DNA of 64,000 bases from Bdellovibrionaceae bacterium UBA1609 (GTDB lineage Bacteria > Bdellovibrionota > Bdellovibrionia > Bdellovibrionales > UBA1609), in NCBI GenBank assembly GCA_002321895.1, contig DCMZ01000005.1:1-64000 (forward strand), written 5' to 3'. Positions 26,139-34,456 of the stretch are shown here, in pieces; the first letter of the stretch is position 1; the number at the start of each line of letters is the position of its first letter. Under the pieces are notes generated by a model, which was not told the origin of the DNA, did not search any database, and saw only the letters and a program-made list of their open reading frames with translations. Both the position numbers and the translations under genes were made by a program.

Positions 26139-27072
26139 TATGACTTTTGACTTCTTCCAAAGAACGATTGCGTTTAATGGATTCAAATAAATTTCCAGAA
26201 GGTATAAAGTTACGCCCTAAGAATTTCGTCCATTGTTTAGTCCGAGTGACTGCATAATGTTCATTTTTAAATTCCAAACTCTTATGGATGAACTGAGGCA
26301 GCCAGCGTGTTTCTAGCTCCTTCCACTGGCTGTCAGAATCTGAATCTGGGATTTCAGATTTTATTGCTTTGGCAAGATAGGGGTTGGCAAAAGCGCCTCG
26401 ACCGAGAGCTACATCTTCGCATCCAGCGATGTTTCGGCAAAGTTTATAGTCCTCAACGGTCCAAATATCTCCATTGGCAATCACTTTGGTGTTGGGACAA
26501 TGCTCTTTCATTTTAGCAATGTATTCCCAGTGGGCCGGTGGTTTATAGCCTTCTACTTTTGTACGTGCATGGATAATAAGATGATGAGCCTGGGCTTGGT
26601 CCACAGCTTGAGCGATTTCGTTGGAGAGACTTTTGTCTTCAAAACCAAGTCTTACTTTCGCTGTGACCACCTGGCCTGGGGCGGCTTTTTTGACGGCACT
26701 AATAATATCAAACAGTCGATGGGGGTTCTGAAGAAGTTTAGCTCCACCATCATGTCTATTGACGGTCTTGGCAGGACATCCGAAGTTGAGATCAATGCCG
26801 GGAGCACCGAGTTCAGTGGCCAAAGCGGCATTTTCAGCAAGGCAAATGGGGTCTCCACCCAAAAGTTGTACATAGACGGGAATACCTGTTTGCGTTTTGC
26901 CTCCAGTGTTCAGTTCTGGGCAGTAGCGATGGTAAACTTTGGGAGGCAATAGTTTATCTGTGACTCGAACGAACTCGGTGGTCATTTGATCGTATCCACC
27001 AATCAACCCGTAGAGATCGCGTATCACAAAGTCTACCACTCCTTCCATAGGAGCTAGATAGATGCGGCTCAC
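26128..27072 (-). CDS. dusC: tRNA-dihydrouridine(16) synthase, DusC type
   Basis: A 314-residue Dus enzyme that matches DusC closely: YLAPMEGVVDFVIRDL, TEFVRVTDKLLPPKVYHRYCPEL, VQLLGGDP, DLNFGCPAKTVNRHDGGA (catalytic Cys), VTAKVRLGF, HARTKVEGY, VIANGDIW and VALGRGAFANP. It reduces U16 in the tRNA D-loop with FMN and NADPH. The GTG start overlaps the stop codon of the EVE gene (GTGA), indicating translational coupling. Its 3' end overlaps the convergent methyltransferase gene. Length is typical. Confidence 0.93.
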   Translation of the reverse strand: MSRIYLAPMEGVVDFVIRDLYGLIGGYDQMTTEFVRVTDKLLPPKVYHRYCPELNTGGKTQTGIPVYVQLLGGDPICLAENAALATELGAPGIDLNFGCPAKTVNRHDGGAKLLQNPHRLFDIISAVKKAAPGQVVTAKVRLGFEDKSLSNEIAQAVDQAQAHHLIIHARTKVEGYKPPAHWEYIAKMKEHCPNTKVIANGDIWTVEDYKLCRNIAGCEDVALGRGAFANPYLAKAIKSEIPDSDSDSQWKELETRWLPQFIHKSLEFKNEHYAVTRTKQWTKFLGRNFIPSGNLFESIKRNRSLEEVKSHITF

Positions 27073-27536
27073 TGAGCTTGTCCAAGTTTCACTATATGTT
27101 CAAACTCTTTTGCGCTAACGGGTTGGATGGAAAGTCGAGTTCCTTTTTGCAAAAGCATCATGTTTTTTAATGGCTTCATTTCTTTCAACTCAGGGAGCGG
27201 AATAAAAGTTTTGAATTTTGACTTGAACTTGCAAGTCACACAATGCCACCGGGGGTTATCCGTTTTGGATTTTTCATCAAAATACTTCGATTTTTTATCA
27301 AATTGTGTGGGGTCCGGTTCGGCGGCTTTAGAAATGACTCCCACTCCTGCCGCTCCTGGAGGTTTTGCATTGGAATGATAGAAGATAAATTCATCTCCCA
27401 CTTGCATATCTTTCATCATAAAATTTCTAGCTTGATAGTTTCTGATTCCATCCCAGTAAGTCGTTTTGTCGCCTTTAAAATCATCAATCGAATAGGCATC
27501 AGGTTCAGATTTCATCAACCAGTATTTTTTCGCCAC
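27069..27536 (-). CDS. EVE domain protein
   Basis: A 155-residue EVE (PUA-like) protein: KYWLMKSEPDAYSIDDF, WDGIRNYQARNFMM, GDEFIFYHSN, GVGVISKAAEPDPTQFD and the WHCVTCKF block. EVE/YTH-like folds read modified bases in nucleic acids. The family name thymocyte nuclear protein comes from the vertebrate member. It is upstream of dusC with a 4-base overlap. The pairing of a modification reader with a tRNA modification enzyme may be functional. No signal peptide; cytoplasmic. Confidence 0.9.
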   Translation of the reverse strand: MAKKYWLMKSEPDAYSIDDFKGDKTTYWDGIRNYQARNFMMKDMQVGDEFIFYHSNAKPPGAAGVGVISKAAEPDPTQFDKKSKYFDEKSKTDNPRWHCVTCKFKSKFKTFIPLPELKEMKPLKNMMLLQKGTRLSIQPVSAKEFEHIVKLGQAQ

Positions 27537-27614
27537 ATGAGCTCCTTTATTAGAACCTTCTTATGGCAAATGTCTTGGTATTTTTCAACCCAAAGCGATT
27601 CCAGAATAGGGAAT

Positions 27615-28487
27615 CTAGGCGGCTTGGGCGGTCTCTTGTAAAGGAGTAACGGCGAATTCCATTTTGAAGCTGCCCAGTTCGGTTTTAAACCGAAAGGATA
27701 GAGTGGGCATGGACTGTTTTAAGTACGGTGCGATTTGATCTCCATGCACAGCTTTAGGGGTTGCTGATGAGATATCGAAGCCAAAAGGGGCCAATTGCGG
27801 TTTGGATTGGCCAAAGACAATATTTAGGGTTTCAAAAATGCAGTCGATGATATCGTCATTGATCTCCTCATATTTCTCATCCAGCATCTTTTCCACGAGA
27901 GCGAAGGCCATTTCTTTTGAGAAACTGAGCGCAATGTAAAATCGAAAGGATTCATTCTTAAAATCTAAAACCGCCGCCACATCAGTGTCTTCATCAAAAA
28001 GGTTCTGCTTGAGCTTAGGCTTCATGGGTTTAGCTTCAATTTGCGATTGCGTCTGCATGGTGTTGATGGCGGCGTAAATAAAGGGATTGGTAAATCCCAA
28101 ATCTAGCTTCGGAGCCTTTTTTGAAGCCCCTTTGTCGGCATATTTAGCTTTAACTTCTTCTATGGTTTTTTCAATGGATATGACCGAATCCACACCTTCT
28201 TGTTTTATGAATTTCACTACGGATTTGGGTGCATTGATGCAGTAGAAATCAATCTTCTCAGATTTGAGCTTTTTAATCACCGGTAAGATGAGTCTTAAAA
28301 AGTCATTCTCCCATTCCACTTGGTTAAATAGATCCAGGGCAACGCATTTACCTTCATAAACAGAGAGATCCTTCATAGCCTCTTCCAGTAGAGAGACCAC
28401 CTCTTGGCCGTAACTGCCGGTGAGAGTCTTGGTGCAAATGAATAGGCTGCATTCACCCACACGTTTAAATCCGTTACCTTTGGACAT
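27615..28487 (-). CDS. STAS-CheX fusion protein
   Basis: A 290-residue protein. Residues 8-112 resemble a STAS domain (CVALDLFNQVEWENDFLRLILPVIKKL, VISIEKTIEEVKA). The usual Asp-Ser phosphorylation site is replaced by Glu-Asn in that block, so it is probably not regulated by serine phosphorylation. Residues 130-285 match CheX-like phosphatases: NPFIYAAINTMQ and the active-site ExxN in IFETLNIVFGQ (near 235). CheX proteins remove phosphate from CheY-type regulators. Starts 78 bases upstream of the EVE gene, probably the first gene of that transcript. Divergent from fumC. Confidence 0.75.
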   Translation of the reverse strand: MSKGNGFKRVGECSLFICTKTLTGSYGQEVVSLLEEAMKDLSVYEGKCVALDLFNQVEWENDFLRLILPVIKKLKSEKIDFYCINAPKSVVKFIKQEGVDSVISIEKTIEEVKAKYADKGASKKAPKLDLGFTNPFIYAAINTMQTQSQIEAKPMKPKLKQNLFDEDTDVAAVLDFKNESFRFYIALSFSKEMAFALVEKMLDEKYEEINDDIIDCIFETLNIVFGQSKPQLAPFGFDISSATPKAVHGDQIAPYLKQSMPTLSFRFKTELGSFKMEFAVTPLQETAQAA

Positions 28488-28759
28488 TCAAAAAAGACCT
28501 TTCATTGGATTGCAGTTGATGAACAATCCCATAGTCTTATCGGGACAACTTCAAAATTATTAAAGGTTTCAAAAGGTTAGAGTGGAAAGTGGATCTCGAC
28601 TTTAGCCAATAGTAACAACGAACGAGACGTCAATTTATGCTCAAATCAACCAGGAGTCAGTTGACGCGATTGGGCAACTCGGAAGACAGATGCTCATTGA
28701 GCAAAAAGTCGTTATTCTTCCCGCTCATTTTTAATGGATTTTCGTCGAGGAGGGCTCAT

Positions 28760-30154
28760 ATGTCCAATATGAGAATTGAAAAAGACAGCATGGGTGAGAT
28801 TGAAGTGGCCGCTGACCGTTATTGGGGTGCGCAAACTCAGAGATCTCTACAAAACTTCAAAATTGGTAATGACCAGTTTCCCCGTGAAATGATTCGCGCC
28901 TTAGGGATCCTTAAAAAGTGTGCCGCTCTTACAAATTCTGAATTGGGCTTATTGAATGATGAAAAAACCAAAGCCATTACGCAAGCCGCAGATGATGTGA
29001 TCGAAGGGCAGTTGGATGACCACTTTCCTCTTGTGGTTTGGCAAACGGGAAGTGGTACGCAAACCAATATGAATTCTAACGAAGTGATTGCCAACCGAGC
29101 CATAGAAATTCTAGGCGGTGAGAGAGGCGATAAGTCTGTGGTTCATCCCAATGACGATGTCAACAAGGCGCAATCGTCCAACGATACCTTTCCAACGGCT
29201 ATGCATATTGCTATTGCAGAACAGCTGGAAAATAAATTTCTGCCCTCGTTAAAGCACTTAAAGTCGGCGATGGAGTCCAAGCAAAAGCAGTTTAACGATA
29301 TCGTAAAGATTGGACGCACTCACTTGATGGATGCGACTCCTTTAACTTTAGGGCAAGAGTTTTCCGGATATGTCCGCCAGTTGGAATTAGGAATCCAAAG
29401 AGTTAAAGATAGCCAACCTCGAGTTTATCAATTGGCTTTGGGGGGTACTGCAGTGGGAACGGGTTTAAATACCCATCCTGAATTCGCTCAAAAAGCAGCC
29501 CTTCACATCGCTAAAGAAACCGGTTTACCTTTTGAAACGGCAGTAAATAAATTTGAAGCACTAGCAGCCCATGATGCTCTCGTAGAAATGAGTGGGGTGC
29601 TTAAAGTGATCGCATGTAGTCTAATGAAGATTGCCAATGATATTCGACTGATGGGAGGTGGACCACGTTGCGGTCACTCTGAACTTATTCTGCCAGCAAA
29701 TGAGCCGGGGAGTTCGATTATGCCAGGAAAGGTCAATCCCACTCAGTGTGAGGCATTGACGATGGTGTGTGCCCAAGTGATAGGAAATGATATGGCTGTG
29801 GCCGTGGGTGGCAGCAATGGTCATTTTGAGTTGAATGTTTTTAAACCTATGATTGTGTTTAATGTGCTTAATTCTATTCGATTGATTGCAGATGCCAGTG
29901 TGAGTTTTACCGACAACTGTGTGGTTGGAATTGAAGCCAATCGAGAGAACATTGACAAGCACTTACAGAATTCACTCATGCTAGTTACGGCACTTAACCC
30001 TCATATTGGGTATGATAATGCTGCGAAAATAGCTAAGACAGCTTATGAAAATGGCACCACTTTGAAAGAAGAGGCGATCAATTTGGGATTATTAACTGCA
30101 GAGAAATTCGATGAAGTGGTCCGCCCAGAAGATATGATTGGGCCTAAGGCATAG
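28760..30154 (+). CDS. fumC: fumarate hydratase class II
   Basis: A 464-residue iron-independent fumarase. The start at 28760 has GAGGAGGG six bases upstream and gives the standard family length; 41 further in-frame codons lie upstream but are not part of the gene. Motifs: GAQTQRSLQNF, SGTQTNMNSNEVIANRA, NDDVNKAQSSNDTFPTAMH, GRTHLMDATPLTLGQE and the signature loop GSSIMPGKVNP. It converts fumarate and water to malate in the citric acid cycle. The LOG gene follows after nine bases. Confidence 0.97.
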   Translation: MSNMRIEKDSMGEIEVAADRYWGAQTQRSLQNFKIGNDQFPREMIRALGILKKCAALTNSELGLLNDEKTKAITQAADDVIEGQLDDHFPLVVWQTGSGTQTNMNSNEVIANRAIEILGGERGDKSVVHPNDDVNKAQSSNDTFPTAMHIAIAEQLENKFLPSLKHLKSAMESKQKQFNDIVKIGRTHLMDATPLTLGQEFSGYVRQLELGIQRVKDSQPRVYQLALGGTAVGTGLNTHPEFAQKAALHIAKETGLPFETAVNKFEALAAHDALVEMSGVLKVIACSLMKIANDIRLMGGGPRCGHSELILPANEPGSSIMPGKVNPTQCEALTMVCAQVIGNDMAVAVGGSNGHFELNVFKPMIVFNVLNSIRLIADASVSFTDNCVVGIEANRENIDKHLQNSLMLVTALNPHIGYDNAAKIAKTAYENGTTLKEEAINLGLLTAEKFDEVVRPEDMIGPKA

Positions 30155-30163
30155 GGAAATACT

Positions 30164-30715
30164 TTGAAATCAGTTTGTGTATTTTGCAGTTCGAGTGATC
30201 AAGTGAGTGATGTGTTTTTCAATGAGATCGAAAAACTAGGACATCTCATTGGTAAAAACCAGTTTAGATTGGTTTATGGTGGTGCCAACTGTGGACTGAT
30301 GGGACGCGTGGCCGACAGTGCCTTAAAGGTGGGAGGTCAGGTTCTGGGAATCATGCCGGAAGTCTTTGCCGATAAAGAGGTGACTCACTCCGGTCTAAGT
30401 CAGTTGGAAAAGGTTCCTGATTTTTTTGCTCGAAAAAAAGCCATGTTGGAGTCTTCGGATGCCTTTATTGTGTTTCCAGGTGGAATTGGTACCCTAGATG
30501 AAGCCATCGAAATGATATGTTATCGCCAAATCAATATTCATGAGAAACCCATTATTTTTGTGAATTTATTCGGGTTCTGGGATCGGTTTTTCGATATGAT
30601 GTTTGAGATTCGGCAGCAAAAAATGATCGGAGAGCCTTTGAACCATTATTATGATGTGGTGAATAACAGTGCTCAGGCCATCGATGTTTTGAAAAAAGAG
30701 TGGGAGTTATTGTGA
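30164..30715 (+). CDS. LOG family protein (TIGR00730)
   Basis: A 183-residue Rossmann-fold protein with GGANCGLMGRVADSAL and PGGIGTLDEAIEM (phosphate-binding PGGxGTxxE motif). The family includes cytokinin-activating phosphoribohydrolases that remove ribose 5-phosphate from nucleotides; bacterial members are often called lysine decarboxylase-like by mistake. The start is TTG, with AGGGA seven bases upstream. Its stop overlaps the GTG of the next gene. In a transcript with fumC. Confidence 0.92.
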   Translation: MKSVCVFCSSSDQVSDVFFNEIEKLGHLIGKNQFRLVYGGANCGLMGRVADSALKVGGQVLGIMPEVFADKEVTHSGLSQLEKVPDFFARKKAMLESSDAFIVFPGGIGTLDEAIEMICYRQINIHEKPIIFVNLFGFWDRFFDMMFEIRQQKMIGEPLNHYYDVVNNSAQAIDVLKKEWELL

Positions 30716-31584
30716 CCAATCTTTCGAAACTCAACCCCCGCCTCAATTGGTTGGGGAGTGAAGATGTCCGTCCCTATGTTTTGGCTCGGAAAGAGAGTCG
30801 GCTCGAGGATCCGGGTAAATATTTTAATCTCAACTGGTTTCCCCAAGAGCCTCTTTTTATGGATCCATTACGTATGGGGGATGTTTATTTTTCGAACGCA
30901 CTTCTCAACATGGAAGCTAAAGCCTTTGAAAAGAGCGATATGCCCATGCCTCGCTGGGTGTTTTATGACTGTGCGGTTATGCCCGGTTTTATTTCCGGCT
31001 TCGCGCGCAGAACAAGCACATTGCCAAAATCGATCACGGATTTTCTCGGTGAGAGGAATTTGGTGGGCGAATGGACTCCAGTGTCCATGTTTATTGTTAT
31101 TCCTACAATGGTTGAGAACGAGTGGGTGGCTCACAATTTGAGTTCCATCAACTCCTTGATACCCAAAGAGGACCGTTTATATGGGCTTGGTTTCCTGTCG
31201 AAAGCCTTTGGGCTAGCCTATGCGAACATTCAAACTTGCTGCGGTATGACTCAATGGAGCTCTCCAGCCATGCGCCTACACTCCCATTATGGAGTTTTAG
31301 AAGTTCTTACAGCCTATACGCCGGCCCATACCTATGCAAATACGCTCACTTACCGGCTGCAGGTGGATCCCAGCGAGTGGGTTCGCTTTTTTACTGGAGA
31401 AGAGTCCGAAGATTTCAGAGAATCATTTGAAATTACAGACGTTTTGTTAGATCCTAGGAGTACCGAAAGCCAGCAGAGTTTCCAGCATATGCTTGAGAGG
31501 AAATTAGGGCCATTTTACCTTGATGCCTCAGAAATTCGCAAAAAGCCTTTGGAGCAACCTTTTTCGATTTATAGAAGAAAGTAG
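30712..31584 (+). CDS. conserved-looking protein of unknown function
   Basis: A 290-residue soluble protein. GTG 30712 overlaps the stop of the LOG gene (GTGA) and has GGGAG six bases upstream, so the two are translationally coupled. Tryptophan, tyrosine and proline are frequent in the first third, and a central region has an unusual TCCGMTQWSS stretch with adjacent Cys and a later HTYANTLTYRLQVD. There is no signal peptide, no membrane segment and no recognised domain. Its tight coupling to LOG, fumC and the zinc-ribbon gene suggests a cytoplasmic role. Confidence 0.75.
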   Translation: MTNLSKLNPRLNWLGSEDVRPYVLARKESRLEDPGKYFNLNWFPQEPLFMDPLRMGDVYFSNALLNMEAKAFEKSDMPMPRWVFYDCAVMPGFISGFARRTSTLPKSITDFLGERNLVGEWTPVSMFIVIPTMVENEWVAHNLSSINSLIPKEDRLYGLGFLSKAFGLAYANIQTCCGMTQWSSPAMRLHSHYGVLEVLTAYTPAHTYANTLTYRLQVDPSEWVRFFTGEESEDFRESFEITDVLLDPRSTESQQSFQHMLERKLGPFYLDASEIRKKPLEQPFSIYRRK

Positions 31585-31589
31585 GAAAA

Positions 31590-32015
31590 ATGTCCGAAAC
31601 GCCACAGACTGATGAGTATATACAGAAACTTCCTGGAGTGGGTAAAAATATGTACCTGCCCTGTCGAAAATGCGAGGCGAATCGGTACTTTAAAGTTTTG
31701 GCTCATAAAACAGAGCGTTCCGCCAAACTGGAATGTGAGGTTTGTGGTGTTAAGAAAAGCTTTACCATTAAGAAGCCTAAAAAAGCGGGTACCGGTCGAA
31801 GAAAAACTGTTTCTGCAAGAATGCAATGGGAAGAGCTGAAAGAGTCACGTGGTATGGATAATGCCGATTCCTATAATATGAAGGGATCTTTTGAGGCGGA
31901 CAGCGCGCTTTCTCATCCTAAATTTGGAGTGGGTTTTGTGACAGAGTCCACACCGCAAAAAATCACTGTGGTCTTTGAGGACGAAGTACGAGAGTTAGTT
32001 CATAACCGAGGCTAG
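31590..32015 (+). CDS. zinc-ribbon protein with a HPKFGxG C-terminal domain
   Basis: A 141-residue protein with TAGGA before the ATG. Two CxxC pairs (CRKC and CEVC near residues 26-29 and 50-53) form a zinc ribbon, followed by a Lys/Arg-rich linker. The C-terminus has HPKFGVGFV and KITVVFEDEVREL, which resembles the small Tudor-like module at the end of UvrD/Rep-type helicases and similar proteins. Likely nucleic-acid or RNA-polymerase binding; that is inferred. It lies six bases after the preceding gene, in the same transcript. Confidence 0.8.
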   Translation: MSETPQTDEYIQKLPGVGKNMYLPCRKCEANRYFKVLAHKTERSAKLECEVCGVKKSFTIKKPKKAGTGRRKTVSARMQWEELKESRGMDNADSYNMKGSFEADSALSHPKFGVGFVTESTPQKITVVFEDEVRELVHNRG

Positions 32016-32027
32016 TTTTCTATCGAA

Positions 32028-32816
32028 ATGTATATCTATTCCTTAATTATGGGAGGATTCATTGGAATCCTTTCGGGGTTTTTAGGATTAGGAGGAGGAA
32101 TCCTAATAGTTCCTCTTCTGCCGCTTATCACCCAATTGCCCCAGCAGCAGGTCATTGGGACTTCGCTTTTCTGTATTTTTCTAGTCGTATTTAATAATAC
32201 CTGGAAATTCCATAAAATGAATTTGGTGAGCTGGCCTGTGGTTTTACGGATGGGACCAATCACTGGCGTATTGGCTTTTATATTTGGTCGATTAAGTTTT
32301 TCTTTCACCGACACTCAGCTAAAAGCGCTTTTAGCCACGGTATTGTTTGTGGTGATGATTTGGACTCTGCTGAAGAAGACCCCAAAAGTGTTAGAAGGAA
32401 AAGTAGAATCCGGATCTATGGATCGTTCTATTTGGTGGGTTTTAGCTGCCGTTTCAGCGCTGGCCGGTCTTTTATCAGGACTCACAGGTGTGGGCTCGGG
32501 TATGATTCTGGGAGCCATTCTCATAAATTTACAGGTGGTATCCAACGAGAAACTGTCCCCCACCAGTAACGGAATTATGATGTTTACTACAGGAATGGGT
32601 GTGCCGGCTTTTCTAATGGAAACAACAGCTCACTCTCATTCGATGATGGTGGGATCTGTGCACTTGGATTTAGCTATCGGCATTGTTTTGGGAGCAATGA
32701 CCACTTCACAATGGTCACGAAGGTATCAACATAGATTACAAGCCAATCCGAGAAAGTTTGTTCTGGGTGGGTTACTATTTGTTCTGTTCGTAAAAACCGT
32801 ATTTCATATGGTTTAA
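32028..32816 (+). CDS. TSUP family (TauE/SafE) membrane exporter
   Basis: A 262-residue membrane protein with about eight hydrophobic segments. It has the family repeat pattern GGFIGILSGFLGLGGGILIVPL at the N-terminus and a second related GLLSGLTGVGSGMILGAIL block in the middle. Related proteins export sulfite, sulfoacetate or other organosulfur anions. The substrate is unknown. It starts 12 bases after the zinc-ribbon gene, probably in the same transcript. Confidence 0.88.
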   Translation: MYIYSLIMGGFIGILSGFLGLGGGILIVPLLPLITQLPQQQVIGTSLFCIFLVVFNNTWKFHKMNLVSWPVVLRMGPITGVLAFIFGRLSFSFTDTQLKALLATVLFVVMIWTLLKKTPKVLEGKVESGSMDRSIWWVLAAVSALAGLLSGLTGVGSGMILGAILINLQVVSNEKLSPTSNGIMMFTTGMGVPAFLMETTAHSHSMMVGSVHLDLAIGIVLGAMTTSQWSRRYQHRLQANPRKFVLGGLLFVLFVKTVFHMV

Positions 32817-32997
32817 TTTCTTCTAAAGGGCTTTGGTGCTTAAACTTTAGATATTCTTTAGCTCGATCTACAAAACTTACATTTTACCTTCCCTGCAATT
32901 GTTATAGGTCTGTGAGAACTTTGGCTTTTGTGAAATAACTACTTGCTTCTTATGTAAAGAATTCATAGGTTTGGCCAACAGGGCCAAAGGGGGACAA

Positions 32998-33714
32998 TTG
33001 AGAAGGCTAGTTGCAGTTTTCGCAATCGCTGTATCTGGGGGATGGGTCGCATCTCCTTCGACTTTCGCTTCAACACTTGAGAATCTACGGGACGATCTTA
33101 CTGTTCCCGAGCACTGCCGAACCACAGAGCTAAGAGATTTCGACCAAGATACCATTCATGTTTTTACAGTGGGGCCAACAGGGGCTAGAGATAGAGGGTT
33201 TGATTATGAATTTCCTCTTCTGCGGCATCATGCGACCTTACTGTATCGAGCTATGAGAAGTCATGGTGAAGATCGAGCCCAATACGAAGCTCAGATACGA
33301 CGTCAACAAGACAATCTATGGGCGACTTACCAAATGCTACGTCAGAATCATGAAGATCGAGATTTTCATTTTGAGGTAGAGGGTGAAATCTTAGAACTGT
33401 TGTCTATCGTCCGCATGCAGGCTCGCCTGGATCGTCAGGGTACGGGACTATTTGTTTCCGGATCTGTAGAGTACCATCCTAGAAATGGTGGAAACACTCT
33501 TGGAGAACTGGACATGATTGTCGGGGACAAGATGACTTGCGAAATCCTTGGGTACGGTGAAGTGAAATTGGGAGTGGGCAGTCTGAGCAAAGCCAGACAG
33601 CAGGTTCATCGATTTTTCAACTTTATGCATTCCATGGGTTTGTCACCTCGTTGGCTAGATCCAGAGTTGGGTTGGTTTAACGATTATAATTCTCAGCGCG
33701 ATTTTAAATTTTAA
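32998..33714 (+). CDS. secreted PD-(D/E)XK nuclease-like protein
   Basis: A 238-residue exported protein. The start is a TTG at 32998, with AAAGGGGG four bases upstream; no ATG fits, and the reading frame opens earlier without a ribosome binding site. A signal peptide follows (RRLVAVFAIAVSGGWVASPS). Residues 165-205 have the pattern of a PD-(D/E)XK core: GELD (Glu170, Asp172), a 15-residue gap, GEVKL (Glu188, Lys190), and KARQQVHRFF, like the Gln motif of this superfamily. An upstream helix with EGEILELL fits the first acidic residue. If real, it is a secreted nuclease; the substrate is unknown. Confidence 0.65.
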   Translation: MRRLVAVFAIAVSGGWVASPSTFASTLENLRDDLTVPEHCRTTELRDFDQDTIHVFTVGPTGARDRGFDYEFPLLRHHATLLYRAMRSHGEDRAQYEAQIRRQQDNLWATYQMLRQNHEDRDFHFEVEGEILELLSIVRMQARLDRQGTGLFVSGSVEYHPRNGGNTLGELDMIVGDKMTCEILGYGEVKLGVGSLSKARQQVHRFFNFMHSMGLSPRWLDPELGWFNDYNSQRDFKF

Positions 33715-33752
33715 GTTGCGGCGGTTCAGGGTTTGGTGTTGAATCCAAACCC

Positions 33753-34073
33753 ATGGGACCAAGAGCACAACTCATTCAACAACTATTAAAGTCCGAATTT
33801 CCGAGTTTTGATCACCTAGAGGTGGTCGATGAAAGTCACATGCATAATGTGCCAGAGGGCGCAGAATCACACTTTAAAATTATACTTGTTAGCTCTGAGT
33901 TTACAGATGTGAGCCGAGTGAAGCGCCAGCAGAGAGTCTATAAGGCTCTACAGTCGGTTTTTCAGCAAGGCCTACATGCGCTTGCCCAAAAAACTTATAG
34001 TCCTGAGGAGTGGGCAGAGGTCCCCGAAAGCCGTCTCATCTCTCCCGATTGTAAGGGTGGCTCTTCTCACTAA
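33753..34073 (+). CDS. BolA family protein
   Basis: A 106-residue BolA-like protein. LEVVDESHMHNVPEGAESHFKIILVS is the KH-like core with the conserved His-x-His region, followed by FTDVSRVKRQQRVYKALQ. BolA proteins act with monothiol glutaredoxins in iron-sulfur cluster handling and in envelope stress. The N-terminus is standard; the C-terminus has a short non-conserved tail. No clear ribosome binding site precedes the ATG. Between the nuclease-like gene (38 bases away) and a small divergent gene. Confidence 0.9.
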   Translation: MGPRAQLIQQLLKSEFPSFDHLEVVDESHMHNVPEGAESHFKIILVSSEFTDVSRVKRQQRVYKALQSVFQQGLHALAQKTYSPEEWAEVPESRLISPDCKGGSSH

Positions 34074-34103
34074 ATTTTAAACGTACAGTTGAATTCTTAA
34101 GCT

Positions 34104-34301
34104 CTAAGAAAACTCAGCGAGTTTTCGTTTCAGCTCATTAAAGGCATCTTGTTTCTTTTTTTGAAATTCCGATTCGGATCGTTTGGCCTGATAGGAGATG
34201 TTGTCGTCATCTAAAACGTCAAATAGGTCCCCTAGATCACTACAAAGTTTTCGAATGTTGTTGGTCGGTGTGGCCGAACACTTGTTCCTTGTTTTCGACA
34301 T
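34104..34301 (-). CDS. small charged protein of unknown function
   Basis: A 65-residue helical-looking, Lys/Asp-rich protein with no signal or membrane segment. The start is supported by TAAGG seven bases upstream. This ribosome binding site lies in the 3' arm of a perfect 9-bp inverted repeat (see separate entry), which argues that the gene is real and regulated. Isolated between bolA and ettA. The function is not known. Confidence 0.6.
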   Translation of the reverse strand: MSKTRNKCSATPTNNIRKLCSDLGDLFDVLDDDNISYQAKRSESEFQKKKQDAFNELKRKLAEFS

Positions 34302-34308
34302 ATTGGTA

Positions 34309-34334
34309 CCTTACCTAAGTCGAGATAGGTAAGG
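34309..34334 (-). promoter_or_regulatory. inverted repeat hiding a ribosome binding site
   Basis: Perfect 9-bp arms (34309-34317 and 34326-34334), CCTTACCTA / TAGGTAAGG read on the minus strand, with an 8-base loop. The second arm contains TAAGG, the ribosome binding site of the small gene that starts at 34301. If transcribed, the hairpin would block initiation. It could also be a dimer-binding operator. Confidence 0.6.
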
Positions 34335-34456
34335 CAAGTTATTAATTTTAAAAGGGATTTCCCTGCTTAATTCGTTCGCTTTCACTTTGCCTTTTAAATC
34401 AGGGTATTGTATTCGTCACAGGAATAGAAAATGGAATCCAAAAACTCGAGGGACTC

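Noticed and set aside
26500..26952. 150-codon open frame opposite dusC
   Set aside because: Antisense to a well-conserved enzyme; no initiation signal.
27243..27641. 132-codon open frame opposite the EVE gene
   Set aside because: Antisense shadow without a ribosome binding site.
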